From Chryseobacterium sp. (lineage in GTDB: Bacteria; Bacteroidota; Bacteroidia; Flavobacteriales; Weeksellaceae), in NCBI GenBank assembly GCA_031286615.1, contig JAITUA010000020.1:124001-188000 (forward strand): a DNA stretch of 64,000 bases, read 5' to 3'. Below the pieces are notes generated by a model. The model did no database searches. It saw nothing but the letters and a program-made list of their open reading frames with translations, and had not been told where the DNA came from. Positions within the stretch are counted from its first letter, which is position 1, and each line of letters opens with the position of its first letter. Below, in pieces: positions 1 through 11,300 of this stretch. Position numbers and translations under genes: made by a program.

Positions 1-1638
1 TCAATTCCGGAATTAATGGGATTTGGATTAACTGATCTTGAACAGCCATCAGGTTTTGCCGTAATGCAGATCAAGCAAAGAGAAACCAACTATGACTTTA
101 TTGCTAATTATAAAAAAGATTTTGATAATGGATTGAGTTTCAATTCTTTATTGGGAACAAACCTAAATGTTATCAATTTTTATAGTAATTCACAATCAAC
201 ATCAGGAGGTTTATATGTACCTGGATTATATGCATTATCTAATTCTTATGCTACTCCTCCAAGAGCAGTTACAATCGATACAACTAAAAAAATTGCGGGT
301 ATTTTTGCTCAGGCTAGTGTAGGATATCACGGGACTTACTATCTGGAAGGAACTGTAAGAAGAGACCAATCATCTGCTTTACCCGTGAATAATAATGTAT
401 ATTGGTACTATTCTGGTTCTGCTAGTGTGGTATTCTCCAATTGGGAATTCTTAAAAGGTTCAATAATGAACTTTGGTAAATTAAGGGCTTCTTATGCTGA
501 GGTAGGTAGTGACACAGGAGCTAACCAAATAAAAAATCAATATTTTACTTCTACTTCATTTGGGGATTTACCAATGATTTATTATAATACTTCAGAGAAA
601 AATCCAAATTTAAAACCACAAAGGTCTAAACAAACAGAATTAGGGTTAAATGCTCAATTCTTTAAAAATAGAATAGGGCTTGACATTGCTTGGTTTAGAA
701 ATGACGCGTATGACCAAATTTTAGCATTACCAGTCTCCTTTGGAACGGGGGTAGCTACAAAAGTTCAAAATGCAGGTAACTTAAGAACTGATGGTTGGGA
801 GGTCTCCTTGAACATTACCCCAATAAAATCTGATAATTTCAGATGGGATGTTAATGCTAACTGGTCCAATCCACAAACAAGAGTAACTAAACTAGCTCCA
901 GGGAATGAAAATATTACTTTAGGAACATTTCAGGGAGGGGTAACAATCAACGCCAGTTTAGATGACCTTTATGGTACTATTAAAGGGACAGATTTCATTT
1001 ATACAAATGGAGAGAAAACGGTAGGAGCAAACGGCAGATATCTAATTTCTTCATCTACGAATAATGTTATCGGTAATATGCAAGCTGACTGGTTTGGTGG
1101 TTTAGCAAATAAATTCACTTATAAAGATTTTCAACTCTCTTTTCAAATTGATTGGAGAAAAGGAGGTAGTATTTTTTCTCTTGACCAATATTATGGGCTA
1201 GCTACAGGATTATATCCTGAGACTGCCGGAACTAATGACTTAGGAAATCCTATTAGAAATCCTATCAGCCAAGGAGGGGGAGTGATTCTTCCGGGGGTAC
1301 AAGCAAATGGTTCCTCTAACGATATCAGAGTTTCAGGAGCAAATTATGGATTGTATGGTTACAGATATGCTCCAGCTGCTGCATTTGTATATGATGCAAG
1401 TTTTGTGAAATTGAGAGAGGTTGCCATATCTTATAGTATTCCATCTAAATATCTGGCAAATACATTCTTTAAAGGGCTTACTTTCAGTGCAATTGGAAAT
1501 AACCTGTGGATCATCCATAAAAACTTACCATATGCTGATCCGGAAGCCGCATTAAGTTCAGGAAATGCACAAGGTTTTCAATCTGGTGTGATGCCTACCT
1601 CAAGAGTCTTTTCTTTTAGTCTTAAAGCTAACTTTTAA
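1..1638 (+). CDS. SusC/RagA-family TonB-linked outer-membrane transporter, 3' part
   Basis: C-terminal 545 codons of a SusC-type TonB-dependent receptor. The frame is open from the first base, so the signal peptide, carboxypeptidase-like domain and plug lie outside the window. What is visible is barrel: alternating strands rich in Tyr, Asn and Gly, SusC-like wording such as GKLRASYAEVG and NPNLKPQRSKQTELG, and a terminal strand ending in Phe (SFSLKANF), as expected for Bam-inserted barrels. It is followed after 10 nt by a SusD lipoprotein gene, the normal partner that lids the barrel. The pair imports an oligosaccharide or peptide ligand across the outer membrane. The substrate cannot be read from the sequence and no hydrolase gene is adjacent. 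Confidence 0.95.
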   Translation, partial: SIPELMGFGLTDLEQPSGFAVMQIKQRETNYDFIANYKKDFDNGLSFNSLLGTNLNVINFYSNSQSTSGGLYVPGLYALSNSYATPPRAVTIDTTKKIAGIFAQASVGYHGTYYLEGTVRRDQSSALPVNNNVYWYYSGSASVVFSNWEFLKGSIMNFGKLRASYAEVGSDTGANQIKNQYFTSTSFGDLPMIYYNTSEKNPNLKPQRSKQTELGLNAQFFKNRIGLDIAWFRNDAYDQILALPVSFGTGVATKVQNAGNLRTDGWEVSLNITPIKSDNFRWDVNANWSNPQTRVTKLAPGNENITLGTFQGGVTINASLDDLYGTIKGTDFIYTNGEKTVGANGRYLISSSTNNVIGNMQADWFGGLANKFTYKDFQLSFQIDWRKGGSIFSLDQYYGLATGLYPETAGTNDLGNPIRNPISQGGGVILPGVQANGSSNDIRVSGANYGLYGYRYAPAAAFVYDASFVKLREVAISYSIPSKYLANTFFKGLTFSAIGNNLWIIHKNLPYADPEAALSSGNAQGFQSGVMPTSRVFSFSLKANF

Positions 1639-1648
1639 TTAATTAACA

Positions 1649-3097
1649 ATGAAAAAAATATTTAAATATATAGGGGTTTTATCCTTGGGAGCATTTGCTT
1701 TATCCTGTAGTAACTTTGAAGAACTTAATACTGACCCAAATAGTGCATATACTACCAAACCTGAAGCTTTGTTATCCTATTCTCAAAAACAATTATCTGA
1801 TTATTTGAATACACCTAGTGTAAATGAAAATAACTTTAGATTAACAATGCAGTATTGGCAAGAAGTTACTTATGTAGATGAGAGTAATTATGACTTTGTG
1901 ACAAGAAATATTTCTAATAATGTATGGTCGGATCTATATGTTGATACAATGCAAAACTTAGTGAAAGCTAAAAATATTGTTAATCAATATGTGCCTACTG
2001 CTACAGAACAAAGTGCATGGCCTATAAAAAAAGCTAATCAGATCGCTATTCTTGATATTCAGCAAGTTTTTATTTATCAGACATTAGTGGATACTTATGG
2101 AGATATTCCGTATTCTGAATCAAATGGCATTGAAACAACTTCGTTACCTAAATATAATAAAGGTGCAGATATATATGCAAGTTTGATAACAAGACTTAAA
2201 AATGATTTAGCATCTATGAATATTAATGGGGGTGGTTTTGAATCCGGTGATCTTTTTTATGATGGAAATGTTGCAAAATGGATGAAATTTGGCAATTCCT
2301 TATTATTAAAACTTGCTGTGGGTATTGCTGATTCTAACCCATCTCTTGCACAAACAACTGCAACAGATGCTATAAATAGTGGTGTAATGATTAGTTCAGC
2401 AGATAATTGCTTATTCAAGTATTTAAGCTCATCACCCAATTTTAATCCACTTTATGAAAACTTAGTGGCAGGTAATAGAAATGATTTTGTTGCAGGGAAA
2501 ACATTGGTAGATCATATGAATATTAATGCAGATCCAAGAAGAACAACATTTTTTGATACAAATGTTGTTCCTTATAAAGGAGGTACTATTGGTACTCCAT
2601 CTAGCTTTGCAACAAATAGTCATATTGGAGAATTTGCTTATACTGCAACTACTCCAGGAGTAGTTATGAGTTATACAGAAGTTGCATTTTATATTGCTGA
2701 AGCTTCTGCAAGATGGGGAATTGGAGGTAATCCAGCTACCGCGTATGCTAATGCAGTAAATGCTTCATTAGCTGAATGGGGTGTCTCTTTAGCAAATGCA
2801 GATACTTATCTGACTGCTCATCCATATAATACTGCCAACTGGAAAAAATCTATTGGTGAGCAAGCTTGGGTGGCAATGTTTAATCAGGGAATGATAGGGT
2901 GGAACTTCTATAGGAGATTGGATTTTCCTGTTCTTGCAGCACCAGCTACAGCAGTTTCTCAAGCTGAAGGAAAAGTTCCGGTTAGATTACAATATCCCGT
3001 AAGAGAAACTACAACGAACCCTACAAATTATGCGGCGGCAGCTTCTTCTATCGGTGGGGATAAATTAACTACAAAACTATTTTGGGACAAATTTTAA
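1649..3097 (+). CDS. SusD/RagB-family nutrient-binding outer-membrane lipoprotein
   Basis: 482 aa. The N-terminus has a lipoprotein signal with lipobox ALSC (Cys20), followed by the usual SusD opening SNFEELNTDPN. It resembles the SusD-like group often found beside short SusC operons, with mostly helical TPR-like wording such as QVFIYQTLVDTYGDIPYSES (about 145-165) and a C-terminal region with PVRLQYPVRE. It should sit on the cell surface and cap the SusC barrel encoded 10 nt upstream. The two genes form one operon closed by a strong terminator 28 nt after the stop. The ligand is unknown. Confidence 0.95.
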   Translation: MKKIFKYIGVLSLGAFALSCSNFEELNTDPNSAYTTKPEALLSYSQKQLSDYLNTPSVNENNFRLTMQYWQEVTYVDESNYDFVTRNISNNVWSDLYVDTMQNLVKAKNIVNQYVPTATEQSAWPIKKANQIAILDIQQVFIYQTLVDTYGDIPYSESNGIETTSLPKYNKGADIYASLITRLKNDLASMNINGGGFESGDLFYDGNVAKWMKFGNSLLLKLAVGIADSNPSLAQTTATDAINSGVMISSADNCLFKYLSSSPNFNPLYENLVAGNRNDFVAGKTLVDHMNINADPRRTTFFDTNVVPYKGGTIGTPSSFATNSHIGEFAYTATTPGVVMSYTEVAFYIAEASARWGIGGNPATAYANAVNASLAEWGVSLANADTYLTAHPYNTANWKKSIGEQAWVAMFNQGMIGWNFYRRLDFPVLAAPATAVSQAEGKVPVRLQYPVRETTTNPTNYAAAASSIGGDKLTTKLFWDKF

Positions 3098-3124
3098 CAA
3101 AAAGTTTTTATACTTATATATTGT

Positions 3125-3147
3125 AACCGCCTTCGGGCGGTTTTTTT
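3125..3147 (+). terminator. Rho-independent terminator after susD
   Basis: A 7-bp GC-rich stem (AACCGCC / GGCGGTT) with a TTCG tetraloop is followed by a run of T. It closes the susC-susD operon, and the argS promoter begins directly after it. Confidence 0.93.
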
Positions 3148-3154
3148 ATTTCCG

Positions 3155-3162
3155 TATATTTG
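3155..3162 (+). promoter_or_regulatory. Bacteroidota -7 promoter element for argS
   Basis: TATATTTG matches the Bacteroidota consensus TAnnTTTG. It lies between the susD terminator and argS, giving a leader of about 65 nt. Confidence 0.6.
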
Positions 3163-3234
3163 TAGCTCAGATTTTGAACGGAAAGAGACAGCTAGAATGT
3201 TTTGCCGATAAAGATTAAATGAGAATTTAGAAAC

Positions 3235-4995
3235 ATGAATATTAAATATATTATAGAAGAAAAGCTTTCAGAAGTTATTTTAAATGTATATCAGTTAAAA
3301 GACATCAAGCTGGAAGTTCAGGAAAATAAAACGGAATTTGAGGGTGATTTTACCATTGTTACTTTTCCGTTGGTAAAACAGTTGAAAAAAAATCCCGAAA
3401 GTATCGGGGTTGAATTAGGTGAAGCTTTGACAGAGCAGACGGAGATTTTTGAGAGCTTTAATGTTGTAAAAGGATTTCTGAATGTTAAGGTTAAAAACCA
3501 ATTGTTTGTAGATAACTTCAGATCTGTAAGCGAAAATTTCTCTGTTATAGAAAAGAAAAATGCTACGGTAATGGTAGAATACTCTTCACCGAATACCAAT
3601 AAACCATTACACTTAGGACATATCAGAAATAATTTATTAGGGTTCTCTGTTGCTCAGATTTTAAAAGAAGCAGGATATGATGTGATCAAAACTCAGATCA
3701 TTAACGACAGAGGTATTCATATCTGCAAATCCATGTTGGCTTGGGAGAAATTCGGGAATGGAGAAACTCCTGAAACAACGAATACTAAAGGCGATAAATT
3801 TGTTGGAAACTATTACGTAGAATTTGACAAAAACTATAAAAAAGAAATTGCAGAGCTTATAGAACAAGGAGTAGGAGAGGAACAGGCTAAAAAGGATGCT
3901 CCGGTGATGAAAGAAGCACAGAAAATGCTTCTGGATTGGGAAAATGGAGAGGCAACGGTAAGAGCGCTTTGGGAAGAAATGAATTCATGGGTTTATAAAG
4001 GATTCAATGAAACGTATAAAAGACTTGGTGTTGACTTTGACCAGGTTCAATACGAAAGCAATACCTATATTTTAGGAAAAGATCTTATTCAGGCAGGATT
4101 AGATAAAGGGGTCCTGTATCAGAAAGAAGATGGTTCTGTTTGGTGTGATCTTACCGATGAAGGTCTTGATCAGAAACTATTGTTACGCTCTGACGGTACA
4201 TCAGTTTATATGACACAGGATCTTGGAACAGCAGTTGAACGTTTTAAGCAAAACAATATTCAAAAGCTGATCTATACAGTAGGAAATGAGCAGGATTACC
4301 ACTTCCAGGTTTTATTTAAAATTCTTAAGAAGTTAGGATATGTGTGGGCTGATCAGTTGTTCCACCTTTCTTACGGGATGGTAGAATTGCCTGAAGGTAA
4401 AATGAAATCCCGTGAAGGAACTGTAGTAGATGCAGATGACCTGATGCAGGAAATGTATGAAACAGCAAAATCTAAGGCCCAGGAATTAGGGAAATTAGAG
4501 ACACTTTCTGAAGAAGATAAAGAAATATCTTATGAAACAGTAGGATTGGGTGCATTGAAATACTTTATGCTTAAAGTAGATCCTAAGAAAAAAATGCTTT
4601 TCAATCCGGCAGAAAGTATTGATTTTAACGGAAATACAGGGCCATTTATTCAATATACTTACGCTCGTATTCAATCATTATTGTCTAAAGCAGGTACTTT
4701 ACAACCGGAAACAGCTGATATTGAATTAAATCAATCCGAAAAAGAATTGATTATGCAGCTGGCAAACTTTAAGACTATAGTTGCCAAGTCAGCGGAAACA
4801 TTAAGTCCGGCTTTGGTGGCAAACTATGTTTATGATTTGGTTAAGGCCTACAACTCTTTCTATCAGAATAACCCAATTCTGAATCAGGAAGATGAAAATG
4901 TAAAACAATTCCGCTTGAATATTTCAGATATTACAGCGAAGACGATCAAAAAATCATTGGAACTGTTGGGAATCGGAACAGTAAACAGAATGTAA
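3235..4995 (+). CDS. argS: Arginyl-tRNA synthetase
   Basis: 586 aa, class I aminoacyl-tRNA synthetase charging tRNA-Arg in the cytoplasm. The N-terminal additional domain covers about residues 1-115. The HIGH motif appears as HLGHIRNN (about 124-131) after the typical SSPNTNKPLHLGH lead-in. The KMSKS loop is the ArgRS-type variant GKMKSREGTVV (about 387-397). The C-terminal helical anticodon-binding DALR domain follows, ending LLGIGTVNRM. Length matches the bacterial family. It is monocistronic, with its own TAnnTTTG promoter and a terminator directly after the stop. Confidence 0.98.
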   Translation: MNIKYIIEEKLSEVILNVYQLKDIKLEVQENKTEFEGDFTIVTFPLVKQLKKNPESIGVELGEALTEQTEIFESFNVVKGFLNVKVKNQLFVDNFRSVSENFSVIEKKNATVMVEYSSPNTNKPLHLGHIRNNLLGFSVAQILKEAGYDVIKTQIINDRGIHICKSMLAWEKFGNGETPETTNTKGDKFVGNYYVEFDKNYKKEIAELIEQGVGEEQAKKDAPVMKEAQKMLLDWENGEATVRALWEEMNSWVYKGFNETYKRLGVDFDQVQYESNTYILGKDLIQAGLDKGVLYQKEDGSVWCDLTDEGLDQKLLLRSDGTSVYMTQDLGTAVERFKQNNIQKLIYTVGNEQDYHFQVLFKILKKLGYVWADQLFHLSYGMVELPEGKMKSREGTVVDADDLMQEMYETAKSKAQELGKLETLSEEDKEISYETVGLGALKYFMLKVDPKKKMLFNPAESIDFNGNTGPFIQYTYARIQSLLSKAGTLQPETADIELNQSEKELIMQLANFKTIVAKSAETLSPALVANYVYDLVKAYNSFYQNNPILNQEDENVKQFRLNISDITAKTIKKSLELLGIGTVNRM

Positions 4996-5000
4996 AAATA

Positions 5001-5030
5001 AAATCCTCCTGAATTTCAGGAGGATTTTTT
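5001..5030 (+). terminator. Terminator after argS
   Basis: A 12-bp perfect stem (AAATCCTCCTGA / TCAGGAGGATTT, loop ATT) is followed by a T-run six bases after the argS stop. Confidence 0.9.
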
Positions 5031-5083
5031 ATATAAATTATTTGTATCTCAAATCAAATAACTCGAATCCCACATCCCACATT

Positions 5084-6025
5084 TTACACCTTATTATCTC
5101 CCTCACCATGCATCTGTTTCAGACTATCTGCATATAACTTGGCTGGAGTCCATCTTGCATGCTTGGAAAGAATGGCCTTATATCCTCTTTTATAAGTATA
5201 AACTTTGGTGAATACGGCGCCAAAAAATATCAGCATACAGGAATAGTTGATCCACATCATAATCAGGATAACCGTTCCGGCAGCTCCAAAGGCTGAAGTA
5301 GGTTTCACCTGGTTAAAATAAAGACTTAATAAAAATTTTCCGAGGGTAAATAGAATGGTTGTCAGAAATGCGCCTTTCCATACGGGTTTCCAACTGATCA
5401 AAACATCGGGCAGCACTTTAAACATTAAAGCAAATAAAAGCATGACCAGTCCAAATCCTACAGCAAAATTCACAAACTCTACCAGCATATAAGTTTCAAA
5501 ACCAAAATATCTGGTAATAATCTGATTGAAAAGACTGATCAGAGAAGATAAAACCATGGTGATCATCAAAAGAAACCCCATAATAAGAATCATCCCCAAA
5601 GAATTGGCTCTGTCCAGAAGAAATTTAATCAATGCCTTTTTGGGAGCGGCTTCTACTTCCCAAAGTGAATTTAATGAATGCTGAAGTTGAAAAAAAAGTG
5701 TCGTAGAACCGAAAACCAAGGATCCAACTCCTACGGCTTTCATGAAAATATTCTTTTTGTCAATCAAAGCGCCAGCCAGCATACCTTCAATACTTTTAGC
5801 AACATCCGGGCCCATAATGCCGCTGATTTGAGTGCTGATTTGCCCACGGATGGCTTCTTCGCCAAAGAAATTTCCGAGTACCCATATAATAATGATCAAT
5901 AACCCCGGGATTGAAAATATAGCATAATAAGCAAGACTTGCTGAATCTTTTGATGCAGTAGAATTGTTCCATTCTGTAAATGTATCTTTCAGAACCTCCC
6001 AGAAAAATTTAGCATTTTTGATCAT
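5084..6025 (-). CDS. YihY/virulence-factor-BrkB-family inner-membrane protein
   Basis: About 313 aa with six predicted membrane helices. It has the YihY-type opening (SLAYYAIFSIPGLLII, about 32-47) and the late motif GAAGTVILIMMWINYSCMLIFF. The family is now annotated mainly as putative inner-membrane transporters; the old RNase BN name was a misassignment. I start at the internal Met, 1 nt after the upstream stop. A longer in-frame start at 6049 would overlap tamL by 23 nt and adds only eight residues. It is the last gene of the tamB-tamL-yihY operon. The cargo is unknown. Confidence 0.88.
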   Translation of the reverse strand: MIKNAKFFWEVLKDTFTEWNNSTASKDSASLAYYAIFSIPGLLIIIIWVLGNFFGEEAIRGQISTQISGIMGPDVAKSIEGMLAGALIDKKNIFMKAVGVGSLVFGSTTLFFQLQHSLNSLWEVEAAPKKALIKFLLDRANSLGMILIMGFLLMITMVLSSLISLFNQIITRYFGFETYMLVEFVNFAVGFGLVMLLFALMFKVLPDVLISWKPVWKGAFLTTILFTLGKFLLSLYFNQVKPTSAFGAAGTVILIMMWINYSCMLIFFGAVFTKVYTYKRGYKAILSKHARWTPAKLYADSLKQMHGEGDNKV

Positions 6026-6026
6026 A

Positions 6027-8354
6027 TTAAAAAGGATATCCGATGGCAATATTTAAAACAAGATTGTCTTTTCTCCAGTTAGAGTCTCCGAAATTAATTT
6101 TATCGAAGGCCCATCTGTCCCCTTTTTGATAGTAAGGAACTCTCAGTGGCATGGCAAGGTCCAGTCTTAGAATCAGGATCGAAAAATCCAGTCTCAGACC
6201 TACTCCGGCTCCCACCGCAATTTCATTTAAAAAGTCTTTAGAAAATTTAGCTCCCGGTCTGTCTGGATCGTCGTGGAGCAGCCAGATATTTCCGGCATCT
6301 ACAAAAACAGCAGCATTTAAAAATTTATAAAGATTGGCGCGGTATTCCGCATTTAATTCCAGTTTTATATCTCCGGACTGGTCAAAATAAGAACCTTCTG
6401 GTATAGTTCTCGGATCAAAGCTTCCCGGTCCTAATGTTCGTGCACGGAATGCTCTGATACTGTTACTACCTCCTGAGAAAAATTGTTTGGAGAAGGGAAT
6501 GAATTCTGAGTTTCCGTACGGATAAGCGATTCCTCCGATAAATCTTGTAGCCAGTGAAGATTTTTCAGTGAACTTATGATAGAATCTGAAGTCATTTTCA
6601 ATTTTTACATACTGACTGAAAGGAATTCCAAATATTTTCTTTTCCTTATCTTTTTTTACATCTGCTCCGGTAACCAATCCTGTGATATTTCCTGCAAAAT
6701 CAAGCGTTCCTTTGTAATAAACGGTATTGGTCTTTGGAAGCATAGTATTGGTATAGGTATAAGAATAGGTCGGACCGAAAATAAGCTGCTTTGCTACAAC
6801 TCTTGCCATCGCTGGGTTTGCATCAGCTTTAATTTGGTATTCTTCCGTAACATTTGCCGGGGATACCAATGTAATATCAATCACTTTCAGATCATGTTCT
6901 TTTCTTGCGTTTTCTTTCCATACATATCCGAATGATCCGGTGAAATTATTAAGAGTATAATATTGTGTTCTGTTCTGGAATTCATAACCCAGTGTGATAT
7001 TCGTTCTGGGAACAAATTCACTGGAAGAATGAAAACGGAAAGGAGCAACAATTCTCGGGATTGAAAGCTGTACGTTTGTTCCTGCACGGAAAATATTATT
7101 GGCGTTCTGGGCGCCTCCCATCTGGAAATCAAAAGCTCCGTAGATGGCTGCTTTAAATTGTTCCGCACCCCGGAAAAAATTTCTATGGGTCCAGTTCAGG
7201 TTCAGCTCACTACCTGCATAGTTGGCAGAGTTTGTTCTTCCCAATGCTTCCAGACGAAGCGACTGAACTTGTCTTGGAGTTAATAGATAATACGCATCAA
7301 ATTTATGACTTAAAGAGTCAGATACGATAAACTCATTCTTTACAAATTTGAAGACACCCAGACTGATTAATCGGTTAAGGGTTAGATTATGATTGGAACG
7401 GTTATAAAGATCTCCTTTTTTGAAATATAAAGCCCTGTCAAAAATTTTCGGTTTAAACTTATGTTGAGGATCAATGACGTAAATGTCGTCGAAACGATAT
7501 TTAGAAAGAGAATCTTTATCCATCGGAATGCTGTATTTTCCATCTTTTACATCCTGAATGTTGTAATTGGGAAATACAATAACATTATCAATACTGAACT
7601 GCTGAGTTGCTAAATCAGGCGTATTGTCTTTTAATTTTACATTAAGTTCAACTTTATGATTTTTGCTCACTGTACTGTCAGCCTGTACAATAATGTTATC
7701 AGGGTGGAAATAATAAAAACCTCTTTCTTTTAACCTGTTGTCAATTCTTTCTCTTTCCGCTTTGATAACATCAAGGTCAAATGGTTTTCCATTTTTAAGA
7801 AGAGTTCTATCAGTAAAGTTTTGAATTTCCCGATTAACCAGCGTAGAATCTTTCTGGAATTTTACTCCATCAATCAAATATCTTGAACCCGGTCTTACCG
7901 TATAAATAACCTGAGCTTTTTTATTCTTTGAAACTGTATCATAAGTAGCTTTTGCATTGAAGTAGCCTTTGTTTTCAGAATAATTGACAATAATATCTTT
8001 ATTGAATTCACGGTCTACATCACCTAATAAGACAGGCTTTTCACCCACTTTATATTTAAGCCAGTAATTAAAACCTTTATCTTTTTTCGGTTCTTTGGCA
8101 ATATTATAAAAATACAGTTTGGGGCGCAATCCTAAAAATGTAGAATTGGGCTTTGGAGTAAGATTGGCTTCTAATGCTGACTGAAGATCTTTCTTTTCTT
8201 TTTTAGAAATCGTGTCATTTTCAATCTTTACTTTGGCTCCCGTGTAAAGCATCTGGCCTTCTTTCAAAAACCTTGTATTACTGCACGAGACCACAGTGGA
8301 TGCCATTCCGGAAACCAACAGATACTTACAATATATATGGAACTTATTACTCAT
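6027..8354 (-). CDS. tamL: BamA/TamA-family outer-membrane lipoprotein TamL
   Basis: 775 aa Omp85-family barrel. A lipobox at VVSC (Cys24) marks it as the lipidated Bacteroidota version of TamA. POTRA-like segments occupy about residues 30-390 and the surface-antigen barrel the remainder. The barrel includes FFSGGSNSIRAFRARTLGPG (about 630-650), the conserved Omp85 lid-loop region. It ends in Phe. Its start overlaps the tamB stop by one base (TAATG), so the two are translationally coupled and probably work as one envelope translocation and assembly module. Barrel insertion or lipid transport to the outer membrane is the role expected from relatives. Confidence 0.93.
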   Translation of the reverse strand: MSNKFHIYCKYLLVSGMASTVVSCSNTRFLKEGQMLYTGAKVKIENDTISKKEKKDLQSALEANLTPKPNSTFLGLRPKLYFYNIAKEPKKDKGFNYWLKYKVGEKPVLLGDVDREFNKDIIVNYSENKGYFNAKATYDTVSKNKKAQVIYTVRPGSRYLIDGVKFQKDSTLVNREIQNFTDRTLLKNGKPFDLDVIKAERERIDNRLKERGFYYFHPDNIIVQADSTVSKNHKVELNVKLKDNTPDLATQQFSIDNVIVFPNYNIQDVKDGKYSIPMDKDSLSKYRFDDIYVIDPQHKFKPKIFDRALYFKKGDLYNRSNHNLTLNRLISLGVFKFVKNEFIVSDSLSHKFDAYYLLTPRQVQSLRLEALGRTNSANYAGSELNLNWTHRNFFRGAEQFKAAIYGAFDFQMGGAQNANNIFRAGTNVQLSIPRIVAPFRFHSSSEFVPRTNITLGYEFQNRTQYYTLNNFTGSFGYVWKENARKEHDLKVIDITLVSPANVTEEYQIKADANPAMARVVAKQLIFGPTYSYTYTNTMLPKTNTVYYKGTLDFAGNITGLVTGADVKKDKEKKIFGIPFSQYVKIENDFRFYHKFTEKSSLATRFIGGIAYPYGNSEFIPFSKQFFSGGSNSIRAFRARTLGPGSFDPRTIPEGSYFDQSGDIKLELNAEYRANLYKFLNAAVFVDAGNIWLLHDDPDRPGAKFSKDFLNEIAVGAGVGLRLDFSILILRLDLAMPLRVPYYQKGDRWAFDKINFGDSNWRKDNLVLNIAIGYPF

Positions 8355-11300
8355 TATTTAAATTCTACCACTTGGTTATTTTGATTTTTTTTCGGCTTCT
8401 TCTCTCTAGATTTCTGGAAAATCTCCCGGAATTTGTCATAATCTAATGTAATGATAAATCCAACTCCGGTTTCTATGATCTGCCCCTGAAGAGCTACCTG
8501 ATATTCATCCTTACGGTAAGCTCGCAGCATATATCTTCCATCTTTGGAAAGACTGTAATCTACGGAAACGTTACCCGCAATATTGGTCATATTTTCGTTC
8601 TGGCGTGCCTGACCTTCCAGTCCGAAGTTACTTCCCACTGTCACTTTCAGTCGGTCATTCAATAATTTTTTACTGATATCAACATTCAGATCGGTTCTTG
8701 TATTTTTCTCTCCGGTGGAATAATCTTCTGTAGAATCCAGCCCAAAATTAAGATCTACCCCTTTGATCAGGCCTGCTGCAAGATTGTTCAGCTGCTGAGA
8801 AAGAATCTTACTCACACTCTGTCTTGCCATGGTCTCTGCAGACATTCCGGCACCGCTTTCAAATGGATTTTCTCCAATAAAACGGTTCAGAAGAAGTAAT
8901 GCAAATACTTGTTTATTCAGTTCAGACTCCTGAGTTCTGATCTGGGCAAGCTTCTGATCTACAACATCTTTTACATTAGTAGATACAGAATTATTTTTTT
9001 CATCCGTAGTAATATCAAAAGTAAGCTGAGGTTTCAATAATTCCCCTTTCATTTTTAATAAAGCATTGAAAGGAACTCTCTGCTTAAACTGATTCAATGT
9101 TGAAGCACTTTCTCCACTGATCTGCTGTTCAACAAGATCAATAGGAGGGGCTTCTGTTTTATAAACGGCGGTAATATCCATTTGAGCCATTGTAGGTTCA
9201 CCGGTCCAGGTGATGGTACTGCCTTTCTGGATGTCAAATTTACGTTTCAGGAAACTCACGGAAAGATCATAACTTCCTTTTTCCACTTCATATACCCCTA
9301 CCAATGTGGTTTTTCCTGACGGATCTATTCCTCCGGTTAATTCTGCCTCACCCTGAAGCTGCACAAAATCACCATTGGCTTTATCAATAATCAGCGACAG
9401 TTTTGCTTCTTTACTGACTTCAATATTAACACTCACATCCATCCCTTTGATACGGCTTTGCGCATTAAGAGAATCTGCTTTTATTGTTTTGTTTAAAACC
9501 ACCTGATCCTGATCCACAAATTCTACAATACCATCTCTTTCCTGTAAAGTAGGGCTGGATTGAGGAAGAACAAAAGTGAAATCCGTGTTGTCTGCCACGC
9601 TTAATCTTCCGTCTACTTTAGGAAGATCAAGGTTTCCGCGGATATGAAGACCTGCATCAATGGCAAGAACACCATACATAATGGCATCATTGGATTTTTC
9701 TGAATTGACTACTTTAAAGTCTTTTGCATTCACATTCAGATTAAAGGCAAAATCTCTGTACGTCTGTGTCAGAACCTGTCCGTCTACAACAAGAGCATTT
9801 CCGTCTTTATCTTTAATTTTAAATTTATCAAATTCTATTCCCTGGCTTGTAAAATCTATTTCATCACTAAGGTGTCTGAAATCACTTCCCGTTTTGGCAA
9901 TTTCCAATCCGGCATCATTGAATTTTACTTTTCCTAAAATATTAGGTTTATCGGTAGTTCCGGTGATCTTTAAGTTTCCTGAAAGATAACCTTCCGTATT
10001 GGTAATCGCATTCATAGAAAACCCTTGAATACTCTTCATCTGAAGCTGATTGATCACCATATTCAGGTCGAAAGTACTGGAAGAAGTATTATAATCACCC
10101 AGGATTTTTACGTCATTATTATTTCCGGAAAGCGCAATATCAGCATTTAAAACCTTCGGTGAAGCATTGTTTACTTTTACTGCAAGATTTCCAACAGGAC
10201 TTCCATAAACGATTAAATCAGAAATATTAAGGTCCGAAGTGAAGGTCATATTTTTAGTAACATCACGAAGCTGTGCTGTTCCGTTAATAGTTCCTCTTGC
10301 GAGAACCGTATCTTTTTTGATAAGTTCCGTAATAGTTTCAATCTTGAAATCTTTCAACGAAATATTCAAGGGGCTACTTGTGCTGTTGCTTTCAGACTGA
10401 ACCGCGATTTCACTGTTTCCATTGGATAGGATGAAATTATCAGCAAGAATTCCTTTATTGCTGATCTGGATTTTGTTATTTTCTGCAACATTCCAATCCG
10501 TATAATTAAGTTTAAGCCCGTTCGGATTCAGAGAAATTTCTGTAATATCATTTAAGGATTTTGCACTTCCGGCAATCAGGAACTGGGTTGCATCTTTTTC
10601 ATCCTTTGTAGTAACATTGTAGCGAATGGTGTTGTCAGCAACATCACCGTCAATATTGATTTTATTCAAAGAAAAGCTAGAGCTTTTTAATGCGGCAACA
10701 TTCAGACTGTACTGTAATGCCTGATTTTCATTCGTTACTTTTAAAGCTCCTTTTTCAATAGAATTTTCGCCGTATAATAATCGCGGAATCTGCCCGTCAA
10801 TTTCAATTTTCTGGGAATCTGCATTATAATTTCCTGCCAGATTAATAGTTTCAAAATCTTTCAGATCCGGAACAAATTTCCTGATCAGGTCATCATTTTT
10901 TATTTTGGCTGTAAAAGTAAAATGCTGACCCGGATCTATTTTCTGTTTTTTATCCGGCTTCTGGAACTGATAATACTGATTGATCGTTTGCGTTAAAGCA
11001 CCAAAAATCTGGGTAAGTTTATATTTACCTTTCAGCTCCACATCTGCCACCTGAGAATTGAAAATAATCTGGGTAGAATCCTGAGTAGAAGAAGCCTTCA
11101 GATTGACTTCCTGTACCGGATAGACTTCTTTGGTATCTGAAAATGCAAAATCTTTAAGGTTTAAATATCCGTTCAGATTATTAGGATCCAGGCTTGTGAA
11201 ATCACCATCAATTTTGCCTGCAATGATCATTGGTTTTTCATAGAAGCCAAGTTTATTGACATCCAGCTTGATGACTTCTCCATTCACTTTTACCGTAGGA

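Noticed and set aside
3164-3234. A tRNA or small RNA before argS (starts TAGCTCAG)
   Set aside because: No cloverleaf can be built; only the promoter and leader are present.
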